Source of the DNA: JBEKYD01 sp049509915
Lineage (GTDB): Bacteria > Acidobacteriota > Terriglobia > Bryobacterales > Bryobacteraceae
Direction of reading: 5' to 3'
DNA length: 59,942 nt
Assembly: GCA_049509915.1 (NCBI GenBank)
Contig: JBEKZL010000005.1
Location: forward strand, 1 to 59,942
The position numbers and the translations under genes are program-made. Within the stretch, counting starts at the first letter, position 1. Each line of letters opens with the position of its first letter. This document shows positions 34,923-43,027 of this stretch, one piece after another. The notes under the pieces are model-generated. The model saw only the letters and a program-made list of their open reading frames with translations, was not told the DNA's origin and made no database searches.

Positions 34923-37061
34923 ATGGTAAACGGTGAGCGTGGAACTAGACGCTGCAGTGAGTTCTATTGTCTGGCGACAATGCTAGCGCTTTGGAGCGCT
35001 TCCGCAGGAGCCACGACCGCAACCTCCCCAATACACTTAACGAACTCGACGGTCACTGACGTTCGTATAGACCCATCGGGCAACATATTTATTGCGGGCT
35101 TTCAAGGAGATCCGACTCAACCCAATAGCGAGGATGCTTTTGTCTCCAAAGTCAACCCCGATGGCTCGGTAGCGTACAGCGTGACTGTTGGAGGCAGTAA
35201 GCAGGACTACGCCGTTGCGTTGAACATCGATCCAAACGGCGCGGCATACATCTACGGCCAGACGGCATCGACCGATTTTCCCACTACCCAAGGCGCCATG
35301 CAAAGTGCAGTAGGGGGTGAGTCGCCGCTTGGGTTTGTTGTAAAGGTGTCGCCACAAGGTCAGATCGTATATGCGACCCTCATTGGGGGGGCTTCCGAGG
35401 TGTTCCCTCTACATGGCGGCCTCTTGGTCGATTCCGCCGGACGGGTGACCATTTCCGGCCAAACAGTATACGGTGGTTTTCCCCAGACGACTGGCGCGCC
35501 ATTCGCGAGCACCGACACTAATACGTTCTTTGTCCTGACCCTTGATAGCGCCGGGGCGACAATGGTGAACGGCATTCGTGGCATCGGTGGGCAACTGGCC
35601 ACTGACGACCAAGGGAGCCTTTACGTCGCCGGTTCGGCGCAGGGTTCGACTACTCTGCCAGTCACCTCGGGGGCTTTCCAGCCGACCTACTCAGTGAATT
35701 TGTGCGGGGGCTCCACGCAGACGGCTACCGTGTGTTCGTACCAGTATGTAGCGAAGCTGAGCACGGACCTCGGACAAATTGTCTATCTGACATACGTCTC
35801 GGGCTCATGGGGTGCGAAGCCGGGCGCAATTCTGGTAGATCAACAGCACAATGTGTTGCTCGCCGGAACCACCAATTCCCCAGATTACCCGACTACGGCT
35901 AATGCGTTCGAACCCCTCTACGTTGCCAATGCAGTACCGCCTCCGGAGACATGCCTATTCGGCTGCGTCTTCCCCCCAGCCGCAACGGGGTATCTCACCG
36001 AGCTCAACGCTACCGGTAGCGCCCTTATATACTCGACGTTCCTTGGCGGCACCCGGACGGACACAATCACGTTCGCAGCACTCTCCAGTGACGGAATCTA
36101 CCTCTCGGGCCAAGCCAGTTCCGATGACTTTCCGGCACTAGTTGGGGCTCCCGCGGAATGCTTGCCTGCGCAGATCGCGACCCGCCTCAGTCTGGATGGT
36201 TCGAGTCTTTCCGCGACTCGAATCGTTCCGGGCCAGGTGTTGGCGTACAATCTCGCCACCGGGGTCTTGCTCGCCTGGACAGGTGCGGATCTGGTCTCCT
36301 TCGCTTTAACCGCTGCTCCTCCTGCCATCACTTGCATACTCGATTCGGCCGACCTGCAACCGGTGACGGCAGTGGCGCCCGGCGAACTCGTGTCCATTTT
36401 TGGGCCTTTCTTTGTGAACGGTGAGGGAGTTCCAGCCACAGACGGATTTCCGCGGTCGCTTGACGGTGTCCAGGTGACCTTCAATGGCGTGACCAGCCCA
36501 CTGCTCTATGTCTCGTCACAGCAAATCAACGCCCAGGCTCCTTATGAGATTAGCGGCGCCTCCCAGGCGACCGTGACAGTCGCATCATCTCAATTCAACC
36601 TGCTTGACTCCGATAGCCTCCTTGTGAGGCCACGGAATCCATCGGCGTTCCTCGATGACACACCGCCGGATCTCGCCGCCTGCTCAACAACCGGCCAGCA
36701 ATATAATGGTGGACCAATTGCGCTTGCGGTGAACACGGATGGATCTCGAAACACCTGCAACAACCCCGCAAGCGCCGGATCGGTGGTATCAGTCTTCTTA
36801 AATGGCCTCGGAGTTACTGTTCCGACCCCGACGACTGGCAGCATCAATGGCAGTCCAGGCACCCCACTAAGTCTACCTGTCACACTCTCTCCCGGAGCGA
36901 TTGCCACGATCCTCTCCGCCGCAGCTCTTCCAGGGTCGATCTCCGGCGTCTGGCAAGTCAACGTCTTGACCGCGACCAGCCCAACCGGGGCAGTCAGTCT
37001 TTCGTTGGCAGTCGACTCAATCCCCCTGCGGGACGGAGCCCTGACCATCTGGGTCCGGTGA
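34923..37061 (+). CDS. Secreted SBBP-repeat / TIGR03437-type protein (712 aa)
   Basis: An N-terminal signal peptide (about residues 15-30, ending near SAGA) precedes repeated beta-propeller blades of the SBBP type: 'DVRIDPSGNIFIAGF', 'ALNIDPNGAAYIYGQTASTD', 'TDDQGSLYVAGSAQG' and 'DQQHNVLLAGTTNSPDYP'. The C-terminal part has the TIGR03437 pattern 'VAPGELVSIFGPF', 'LDGVQVTFNG', 'LLYVSSQQINAQAPYEI'. Such proteins are abundant and exported in Acidobacteriota; their role is unknown. Base composition is slightly richer in A/T than the trb genes. Confidence 0.8.
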   Translation: MVNGERGTRRCSEFYCLATMLALWSASAGATTATSPIHLTNSTVTDVRIDPSGNIFIAGFQGDPTQPNSEDAFVSKVNPDGSVAYSVTVGGSKQDYAVALNIDPNGAAYIYGQTASTDFPTTQGAMQSAVGGESPLGFVVKVSPQGQIVYATLIGGASEVFPLHGGLLVDSAGRVTISGQTVYGGFPQTTGAPFASTDTNTFFVLTLDSAGATMVNGIRGIGGQLATDDQGSLYVAGSAQGSTTLPVTSGAFQPTYSVNLCGGSTQTATVCSYQYVAKLSTDLGQIVYLTYVSGSWGAKPGAILVDQQHNVLLAGTTNSPDYPTTANAFEPLYVANAVPPPETCLFGCVFPPAATGYLTELNATGSALIYSTFLGGTRTDTITFAALSSDGIYLSGQASSDDFPALVGAPAECLPAQIATRLSLDGSSLSATRIVPGQVLAYNLATGVLLAWTGADLVSFALTAAPPAITCILDSADLQPVTAVAPGELVSIFGPFFVNGEGVPATDGFPRSLDGVQVTFNGVTSPLLYVSSQQINAQAPYEISGASQATVTVASSQFNLLDSDSLLVRPRNPSAFLDDTPPDLAACSTTGQQYNGGPIALAVNTDGSRNTCNNPASAGSVVSVFLNGLGVTVPTPTTGSINGSPGTPLSLPVTLSPGAIATILSAAALPGSISGVWQVNVLTATSPTGAVSLSLAVDSIPLRDGALTIWVR

Positions 37062-37108
37062 CTTGGCATGCTGAAATGCCTCTAAGGAAGCCTTATCTCA
37101 GGAGGCGA

Positions 37109-37193
37109 ATGAGCCTTTCGTAGCACTTCGGACTTACTCTGAACCGCGTGGATGTCTCGCCGAGCGAACCCCAAGTGCAGAAGAAAGGCTCAT
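37109..37193. repeat. 85-bp imperfect inverted repeat between convergent genes
   Basis: The outer arms ATGAGCCTTTC and GAAAGGCTCAT are perfect 11-bp inverted copies, and inner arms GCACTT / AAGTGC extend the stem after short interruptions, with about 45 bases in the centre. The element lies between a + gene ending at 37061 and a - gene ending at 37222. No T tract follows, so it may be a small transposable repeat (MITE-like) or a long stem acting on both transcripts. Confidence 0.6.
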
Positions 37194-37221
37194 GTACCCC
37201 ATTGCGTCCGGCGCCTGCTCC

Positions 37222-38250
37222 CTAATTACCGATGTTCAACGCCTCGACATGGAGTATGAAATCGGGCGACTGTGTGACCGTGCCCACGCTCTGCGTCACG
37301 GAAAACACATAGGCGTTGAGCCCTGAAAATTGTCCGAACGACTCCGACCAGTCTGACGGTGTATACTCCTTATAGCAATCGCCCAAGCCACTACCGTCCA
37401 CTTTGCATTGCGCGTAACCCAAGGTATAGGGGTCAAGGATCTCGAAGCGCATGTCCCAGGCGCTGCCAGTCCAGACCGGATAGGCATGGAAAATCCACTG
37501 ATCGTCGGTCCCGCCACTGTTGGTGACGGGCAGGCTCGTAATGTCGTGTTCGATAGGGTTCGGGTTCTCAACATTCGTTGTGGGTGTGTTGCTATTCGTC
37601 GCCCGGCAGATTCCGCCGTCACAGTTTGTAAAGTCAGAATAGTAGAACGCGATGGTATCGGAAGGAGTGGAATTCCAGACGCGACGGAAGAACCCGTATT
37701 CAAGGCCGCCGTCTGTACAGGGTCGGTCGCTCAGAAATACGGTCTCGACCATGTATCCCCCTGACGATACAGAGCCGCTTCCGTCGAATGCGCCCCGGAA
37801 TTCCAGGCCTTTAGTGCTTGAAAGCGATGTTGACACGCTGAATGCGTCACTTGGTGCGGGAAAGTAGCCCCCAGCCGTTGCGGTTGCAGTATTGGTTCCG
37901 TCGCTGTACCAGTAGATCGGCTTGCTTGGTTGATTCGTGATTTGGCATACACCCCTCGCATTCACCCCATAAGAGCCGCCGAAAACAGTGTAGTAAATCG
38001 GTGGGCGACTTGTACTTAGCAGTTGCGAATGCGTCGCAGATCCCCCGAATCCGGCCGACTGGGCGATCTCGGTTGCAGCGCCGTCGTAGTAAGCGAAATA
38101 GTTTACTTCGTCCCCCGACTGCTCAATGGCATTCCATGTTGGCGCATTGACGTTTTGAGCAAACGATGCGTTACATAGCATTACGATGTAGCACAATGCT
38201 ACAGCTGGCATGCGTTGAGTGAGATCTGTGAGCTTGCTTGTCCATGTCAT
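37222..38250 (-). CDS. Secreted hypothetical protein (342 aa)
   Basis: From Met at 38250 the chain begins with a signal peptide ('MPAVALCYIVMLCNASFAQ' lies at about 14-32). The rest is rich in aromatic, Ser, Thr and Gly residues with several cysteines ('DGGICRATNS', 'CKVDGSGLGDCYKEYTPSDW'), suggesting a disulfide-bonded beta-rich exported protein. No named domain is recognised. It is convergent with the SBBP protein and flanked by the inverted repeat. Confidence 0.65.
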   Translation of the reverse strand: MTWTSKLTDLTQRMPAVALCYIVMLCNASFAQNVNAPTWNAIEQSGDEVNYFAYYDGAATEIAQSAGFGGSATHSQLLSTSRPPIYYTVFGGSYGVNARGVCQITNQPSKPIYWYSDGTNTATATAGGYFPAPSDAFSVSTSLSSTKGLEFRGAFDGSGSVSSGGYMVETVFLSDRPCTDGGLEYGFFRRVWNSTPSDTIAFYYSDFTNCDGGICRATNSNTPTTNVENPNPIEHDITSLPVTNSGGTDDQWIFHAYPVWTGSAWDMRFEILDPYTLGYAQCKVDGSGLGDCYKEYTPSDWSESFGQFSGLNAYVFSVTQSVGTVTQSPDFILHVEALNIGN

Positions 38251-38280
38251 CTTGTGAGCCCTCCTGAGGCTCACGATCAC

Positions 38281-38755
38281 AATGGACGAACTCTACGAAA
38301 TTGATATGCGGCAACTATCCGCGTTTGCGGCATTGCCTCAGAACTTGGAGAAACTGCTTCAAATATATTTCTTCGTTTTGCCTTGCAGGGAGAGGAGAAT
38401 CGAGTAATCGCATGTCGCAGTCCGTGGTGGAGCCTCGCCGACGTAATACGCCGGCACGAAGGATTCTACACACACTGCGCCTACGACGACTTGGCTTAGA
38501 GGTGACACGAAGAGGTTTGATTGGGGGTGGTTTGGCAAGCAGGACAAAGCACTGTCCGACGTCAACTACTTTTCCCGGCGGTCGTGAATTTTAATTGTCG
38601 TTGGCAGGGAGTTCTAATTGTCGCCGATCAAAGCACGGACGGATTCCCACTCTGACCTTAAGGAGGCAGGATTGGCTCCGCGGGTAATGGCTAAGCGGCT
38701 TCGGCAAGTTAGCGTCAAGTACGCCGCTCTCTCAGTTCTGCGATATAGTCGAAGT
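38281..38755. other. Gap, possible insertion-sequence debris
   Basis: No convincing gene. Two nearby copies of TAATTGTCG (near 38592 and 38614) resemble the short terminal repeats of IS21-type elements, and an IS21-like fragment occurs at about 41.1-41.4 kb, but the link is speculative. Confidence 0.25.
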
Positions 38756-38853
38756 ATGTAGGGGCGACAGTTGCATTGTAAATACCCCTAACGTCCGCTC
38801 GAGGGAGAGTGCGGCTCATTACCTCAGACTTGCCTTGCCTGAGGCTGTTTTTA
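38756..38853 (+). ncRNA. Candidate small structured RNA
   Basis: A -10-like TATAGT (38744-38749) is followed at the right distance by three successive hairpins: TAGGGG/CCCCTA (38759-38790), CCGC/GCGG (38795-38814) and CCTCAG/CTGAGG (38822-38844), the last ending in a run of five T. No reading frame fits. No clear -35 is seen and no known RNA family is recognised. Confidence 0.35.
38822..38852 (+). terminator. Rho-independent terminator
   Basis: Stem CCTCAG/CTGAGG with an 11-base loop, followed after three bases by TTTTT. It would end a plus-strand transcript; no protein gene lies just upstream on that strand, which points to the candidate small RNA. Confidence 0.55.
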
Positions 38854-39123
38854 TGCCCCTATATCAGTCTCTAGCCTAGTGTCCTTTCTAATGTCGAGGA
38901 GAGCGGGCTTGAACGGCTAATACACTTGGCTAAGAGATGTCGGCGATTATTCGGTCGCCGGCTTCCAGCGGCAACAATGCGGTTCGGGCCAGCTGCTAAC
39001 CCGGCCCCGACTGGTACTCGAGAAAGCACCGATATCGTTAACCTTCGAGAACACGAAGCCGTATGCCAAATGTATCAGTAGATCTCGGCATCTACGGCAA
39101 ATACTGTATATAGAAAGTATGAA

Positions 39124-39465
39124 ATGAGTCTATACTCGCTTCAAATCGTATGGACCAGAAACCAGGTAATGCCCTTTACCGGTTTTAACGAGGCTGATCG
39201 CCACGGAGGTCAGCCCAAGGGTCCTGAAGGGGGAGGTAAAGCTGAAATGACCTTCAGGGATACAAGCGGCGGCCGGGAACGATTAATGACTACGGCAGAA
39301 GTGGCGAGATGGCTTGAGATCTCTCCTCGTACGGTATGTCTCTGGGCGGAGCTGCAGGAAATCCCAGGGTTCAAGTTAGGCCACCAGTGGCGTTTTCGTG
39401 AACGGGACATTCGGCAGTGGCTGGAGAAGCGTTCGCAGCCCAATCCTGGGAGTGATTACAAGTAG
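39124..39465 (+). CDS. Helix-turn-helix DNA-binding protein (excisionase-like)
   Basis: The C-terminal half is an HTH_17/MerR-type domain: 'MTTAEVARWLEISPRTVCLW', 'GFKLGHQWRFRERDIRQWLE'. The N-terminal 55 residues are of no recognisable type, so translation may start at an internal Met (39247 or 39286). It stands alone in the insertion-sequence-rich zone, about 90 bp before the IS4 element, and may be a leftover of another mobile element or a local regulator. Confidence 0.6.
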   Translation: MSLYSLQIVWTRNQVMPFTGFNEADRHGGQPKGPEGGGKAEMTFRDTSGGRERLMTTAEVARWLEISPRTVCLWAELQEIPGFKLGHQWRFRERDIRQWLEKRSQPNPGSDYK

Positions 39466-39565
39466 TTGCAAATGGGGAACATCGGGCCGTCGCAATGGTC
39501 CCAACGTGCCGTTTGAAAGTTCCGTAGCTCCTCGGGCAGGTAGCTTTTAGACCCCGATTTGGAAC

Positions 39566-40985
39566 CACTCTTGTCCAAAACAGGTTTGAGTTTGCCGTGA
39601 GCAAAAGAAAAGCCCTCCTATAATGAACGTTGGCGAATGATTCCTTGGCCGGAGCTTCGCCGAACGTCCCCACAAGGAAGGCACTGTCATCATACAAGTC
39701 GCGAGTCTCTTCAATCAACTGCTCCAGCATTTTCCGCGGACCGAGTTCGCGTCGCTGGTCAAGAAAAACAACGCGGAACGTTCCGCCAAGGGTTTTGGCT
39801 GCTGGACCCAGTTGGTCTCGATGCTGTTCTGCCAACTCGCCCATGCCGATTCGCTCCGCGAAATCTGCAACGGTCTGGGCTGCTGCCTGGGCAAACTGGT
39901 GCATCTTGGTATCGTCAAGGCGCCGAATAAATCCACCCTCTCGTACGCCAACGAACACCGGCCCGCCCAGTTGTACGAGGATCTGTTCTACACCGCTCTG
40001 AACCGCTTCCGCGACGAAGAGGGATTGGGGCAGCGCAAGAAGAAGTTCCGTTTCAAGAACAAGCTGCTTTCCCTCGATTCGACCACCATTTCGCTGTGCC
40101 TGAAGCTGTTCCCATGGGCCAAGTTTCGCAGAGCCAAGGGCGGCGTCAAGGCCCACGTTCTGCTGGATCACGACGATTACCTGCCGCGCTACGTGCTGAT
40201 CACTGAGGCCAAACGCAGTGATGTCAAGATGGCCGACGCCTTCACGCTCAACGCCGGTTCCATCGTCGCCATGGATCGCGGGTATAACGATTACGGGCTC
40301 TTCTTCAAGTGGACCACCGAAGAAATCTACTTCGTCACCCGCTTGAAGGAAAATGCGGTTTACGAAGTGGTAGAGGAGCTCGCCGTCCCTCAGGGTCGCA
40401 ACATTCGGTCCGACCAACTGATCCGGCTCACTGGCGTCCAAGCCCAAAAAGATTGCCCGTGCCTGCTGAGGCGCGTGCTGGTTTGGGATCCAGTGAACGA
40501 ACGGGAAATCGTGCTGCTCACCAATCTGATTGCGTTTGGCGCCACGACTATCGCCGCCATCTATAAAGACCGCTGGGAGATCGAATTGTTCTTCAAGGCG
40601 CTTAAGCAGAATCTCAGAGTGAAAAGCTTCGTTGGCACCAGTGAGAACGCGCTGCGCATCCAGATCTGGACAGCCTTAATCGCAATCCTGCTGCTGAAAT
40701 GGATGCACCATCTGTCAAAGGCCAAATGGTCTCTGTCCAATCTAGCCTCCATGTTGCGGCTGAACCTCTTTACTTATCGTGACTTGCGGATTTGGTTGGA
40801 CCATCCCTTCGAGACACCGCCCCTACTGCCAGAATCTCAACAACTTACCTTGGCCTTGGCATGACTTGGACAGGCACATCAGCGACAAACGGCCGGCCTC
40901 GATCCCAAATTCCCGATTCTTGGGCCGCAATGCCTTCGCTTTCAGCCGCCGACGTCACAACCCTGTCCGGTTTTGGACAGCAGTG
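39566..40985 (+). mobile_element. IS4-family insertion sequence, complete, 1420 bp
   Basis: Terminal inverted repeats are CACTCTTGTCCAAAACAGG at the left and, on the opposite strand, CACTGCTGTCCAAAACCGG at the right (16 of 19 identical). The element is flanked by a perfect 9-bp direct repeat ATTTGGAAC (39557-39565 and 40986-40994), the target duplication. It contains one DDE transposase. The clean duplication suggests a fairly recent insertion. Confidence 0.88.
39689..40864 (+). CDS. IS4-family DDE transposase without a standard start codon
   Basis: The conserved body includes 'NKLLSLDSTTISLCL' (first Asp), 'VAMDRGYNDYGLF' (second Asp) and the Y-(2)-R-(3)-E box in 'YKDRWEIELFFKALKQNL'. Conserved N-terminal sequence (SLFNQLLQHFPRTEF, then AKGFGCWTQLVSMLFCQLA) is in frame upstream of the first TTG (39812) and ATG (39821). 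No ATG, GTG or TTG precedes it up to the stop at 39638. AAGGAAGG lies 7 bases before an ATC at 39689, used here as a provisional non-standard start. Either translation begins at such a codon or the start was lost by mutation. Length from 39689 would be 391 residues, normal for the group. Confidence 0.75.
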   Translation: MIQVASLFNQLLQHFPRTEFASLVKKNNAERSAKGFGCWTQLVSMLFCQLAHADSLREICNGLGCCLGKLVHLGIVKAPNKSTLSYANEHRPAQLYEDLFYTALNRFRDEEGLGQRKKKFRFKNKLLSLDSTTISLCLKLFPWAKFRRAKGGVKAHVLLDHDDYLPRYVLITEAKRSDVKMADAFTLNAGSIVAMDRGYNDYGLFFKWTTEEIYFVTRLKENAVYEVVEELAVPQGRNIRSDQLIRLTGVQAQKDCPCLLRRVLVWDPVNEREIVLLTNLIAFGATTIAAIYKDRWEIELFFKALKQNLRVKSFVGTSENALRIQIWTALIAILLLKWMHHLSKAKWSLSNLASMLRLNLFTYRDLRIWLDHPFETPPLLPESQQLTLALA

Positions 40986-41100
40986 ATTTGGAACACACAG
41001 AGGAAGGTTGCGGAGGCTCGAGATCTGCTCAGCGGGAAAGAATATGGAAGACATCACTCACTCAGCCTGCAGTATTCTGGCGACCACCAACGTGGCTCCG

Positions 41101-41430
41101 GTATGACGTAAAAACAGGAGTATTTGTTGGAAACGTCTCCAGGCCGGAGTATCCGCCGAGGCCGAAGCCGAAGCCGAGCGGGCAAGCCGGGGCCATTCGA
41201 GAGGCGAGCGGCTGCAGGCCGGAGTTTGGAACGCGAGGGTGCTGCTCAGAGAAGACCGGTCGCGCAGCTACACGGGCGGCTACACTATAATAGTGATGGA
41301 TTGGCTGCGACCAAAACGCGGGGCGGCGAACATAACCGCTGTGCGGCGCTTAGGTCAACCAGTGATACGTAATCGCTCGGTTCGACGCCCACGACCCGCT
41401 CCCCGAAAAGCCTCACGGGTGCCGACGAGC
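41101..41430 (+). pseudogene. Possible IS21-type IstA fragment
   Basis: A plus-strand frame reads 'ARVLLREDRSRSYTGGYTII' followed by 'VMDWLRPKRGAANITAVRR', recalling the 'L.....GYTGGYT....YVRP.R' segment early in IstA transposases. Nothing before or after continues the family, and upstream lies a repetitive GCCGAAGCCGAAG tract. It is treated as a degraded fragment; confidence is limited because the match is short. Confidence 0.35.
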
Positions 41431-41758
41431 CTACCGAGCCCGTTATTCTTCGATGTCGCGCCCACTACGTTCAAGCCCCCGCCTCTTCAACCCGGCGGCG
41501 GGCGGGGCCCAGGAATCTCGGAGCCTCAGTAAAAAGACGACCCAAAGCTTGCAAGCTTGAGAGCTTGCTGGACGGATCGAGTTCGACTGGGCGTAGCGAG
41601 CCAAGCGGGGGCGATGCAATTGCTCTTTTCCGCCGATAAATCGCCACCGGTGGCAGTGGCTGGCCCGCAAGCTCGGCGCGGAGGTGCGGAAGATCGACCC
41701 CTTCTGCGCAAAAGCATGAGTTCGAACGCTGTCGGCTCGATCCTTCAACGGTGGGTGT
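41431..41758. other. Gap without a convincing gene
   Basis: Open frames on both strands lack domains and good starts. The sequence lies between the IS21-like debris and the end of the S41 peptidase gene and is probably decayed insertion sequence plus the 3' flank of the protease operon. Confidence 0.25.
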
Positions 41759-43027
41759 TCAGACTCCCCGTACGATTCGAACAGCCGACTCTAGCTGATT
41801 GTCTTTGCCGATCGAGAATGCCTCCGGCGACCAGGGAACCTCGACATCCGGTTTGACGCCGGCTCCTTCGAACCGATGGCCCTGCCACGTGATGTATTGG
41901 GCCTTGGGCATGATCAGCATGTAACCCTGTCCGACCTTGAAGCCGGACCCCGGAATCAGCCGACCCGCCGTTTCGGTTCCCACGAGCGTCGCCAAGTGGT
42001 TCTCCGTGGCAAACGCGGCAACCATCTCGCCAGCGCTCACGGTGTGTTCATTGACCAGGATTACGATTCGGCCATGCCATTTTTTGGCGCCGAGGCCTTC
42101 GGAGACCAGCAGCACGGAGGGGTCCCGGCCCACGTACTTCAACGCCATGGAGGCGACACCGAGAAAGTTGGGCAGGTGCGTAGGAAGGCGGTCCAGCGTT
42201 GGCAATTTCCATTTATCGTACCCCGATTCCGCTCGGCGGCGAGTGATCGTGTATCCGATTGGCAACTTGCCAGGTGTCAAGTGGCTCATGAGGCGCAGTA
42301 CGCCGAGTCCGCCACCGAGGTGCCCGCGGAGGTCGAGGACCAATCGCACGCAGGAGTTCAGTTCGGCCACCGCTGCGTCAATGGCGCGTGACACGTCGAG
42401 GCCGATCTGCCCCGGCAGAATGGTGACCTTGAGGTAACCCACACCGTTCTCCATGCGCGCCCAGGCAACGGCCTTGGGCTCCGAATAGGGCTGTTTGCGA
42501 GAGCGCGGTTGGGGAATGGTCACGCTCAAGACAACGTCGTCATCCCCTCGCTGGAGCGCCAGCTCCACCTGAGTTCCCATCGGGAACATCGGCTGGTCAG
42601 GTGGGCACACGATGTTGCCGTTAACCGACTTCAGCACGTCGAGAGGCCTCAGGCCGGCGGAATGCGCCGGACCGCCCTCATGTACATCTTGTGCGACCCA
42701 ACGTACACCCGCTTTCGTTCCGGCTTTCCGGAAGCTCGCTCCAATCGCAAGTCTGGCCGGAACCCGCCGAACAGACTGATGGAAGAACCCGGTGTGGCTG
42801 GTTTTGAGACTACGGACCAAGTCGTGCATGCGTTGCTCGAACTCGTCAGGATCGCCGGCCGATAGAATGGACTCTTTGGATTCTTCGGCGCGCTTCGGCC
42901 ATTCCGTTCCATTGAAATTCGGGTCGAAGTAGTCCTTCGTTACTTTGGCCACGGTTTTATCGAATATTTGCCTTCGCTGGTCCGGGCTTAGGCTTGTTGG
43001 TTTTGAAATTGATTCGTCTCGTGCCAT
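41759..43027 (-). CDS. S41-family peptidase with PDZ domain (422 aa)
   Basis: C-terminal-processing-type protease. An N-terminal helical domain (to about 90) is followed by a PDZ-like region ('VHEGGPAHSAGLRPLDVLKS', about 112-135) and the S41 core: 'GVGYLKVTILPG', 'VRLVLDLRGHLGGGLGVLR' and 'VILVNEHTVSAGEMVAAFA' with the probable nucleophile Ser331. Where CtpA-type enzymes have the general-base Lys (TFGK), this protein reads ETAGR, so it may use another base, as in tricorn-like S41 members. No signal peptide is visible. It overlaps the upstream TPR-CHAT gene by 71 bp, so the two products should be made together. Confidence 0.85.
   Translation of the reverse strand: MARDESISKPTSLSPDQRRQIFDKTVAKVTKDYFDPNFNGTEWPKRAEESKESILSAGDPDEFEQRMHDLVRSLKTSHTGFFHQSVRRVPARLAIGASFRKAGTKAGVRWVAQDVHEGGPAHSAGLRPLDVLKSVNGNIVCPPDQPMFPMGTQVELALQRGDDDVVLSVTIPQPRSRKQPYSEPKAVAWARMENGVGYLKVTILPGQIGLDVSRAIDAAVAELNSCVRLVLDLRGHLGGGLGVLRLMSHLTPGKLPIGYTITRRRAESGYDKWKLPTLDRLPTHLPNFLGVASMALKYVGRDPSVLLVSEGLGAKKWHGRIVILVNEHTVSAGEMVAAFATENHLATLVGTETAGRLIPGSGFKVGQGYMLIMPKAQYITWQGHRFEGAGVKPDVEVPWSPEAFSIGKDNQLESAVRIVRGV

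Noticed and set aside
38580..38625. Two copies of TAATTGTCG, suggestive of an IS21-type end
   Set aside because: The copies are short, no matching opposite end or target duplication was found, and the family link cannot be shown by eye.
41130..41200. Repeated GCCGAAGCCGAAGCCGAG tract as a possible repeat array
   Set aside because: Only two to three units are present; it is simple-sequence drift in GC-rich debris.
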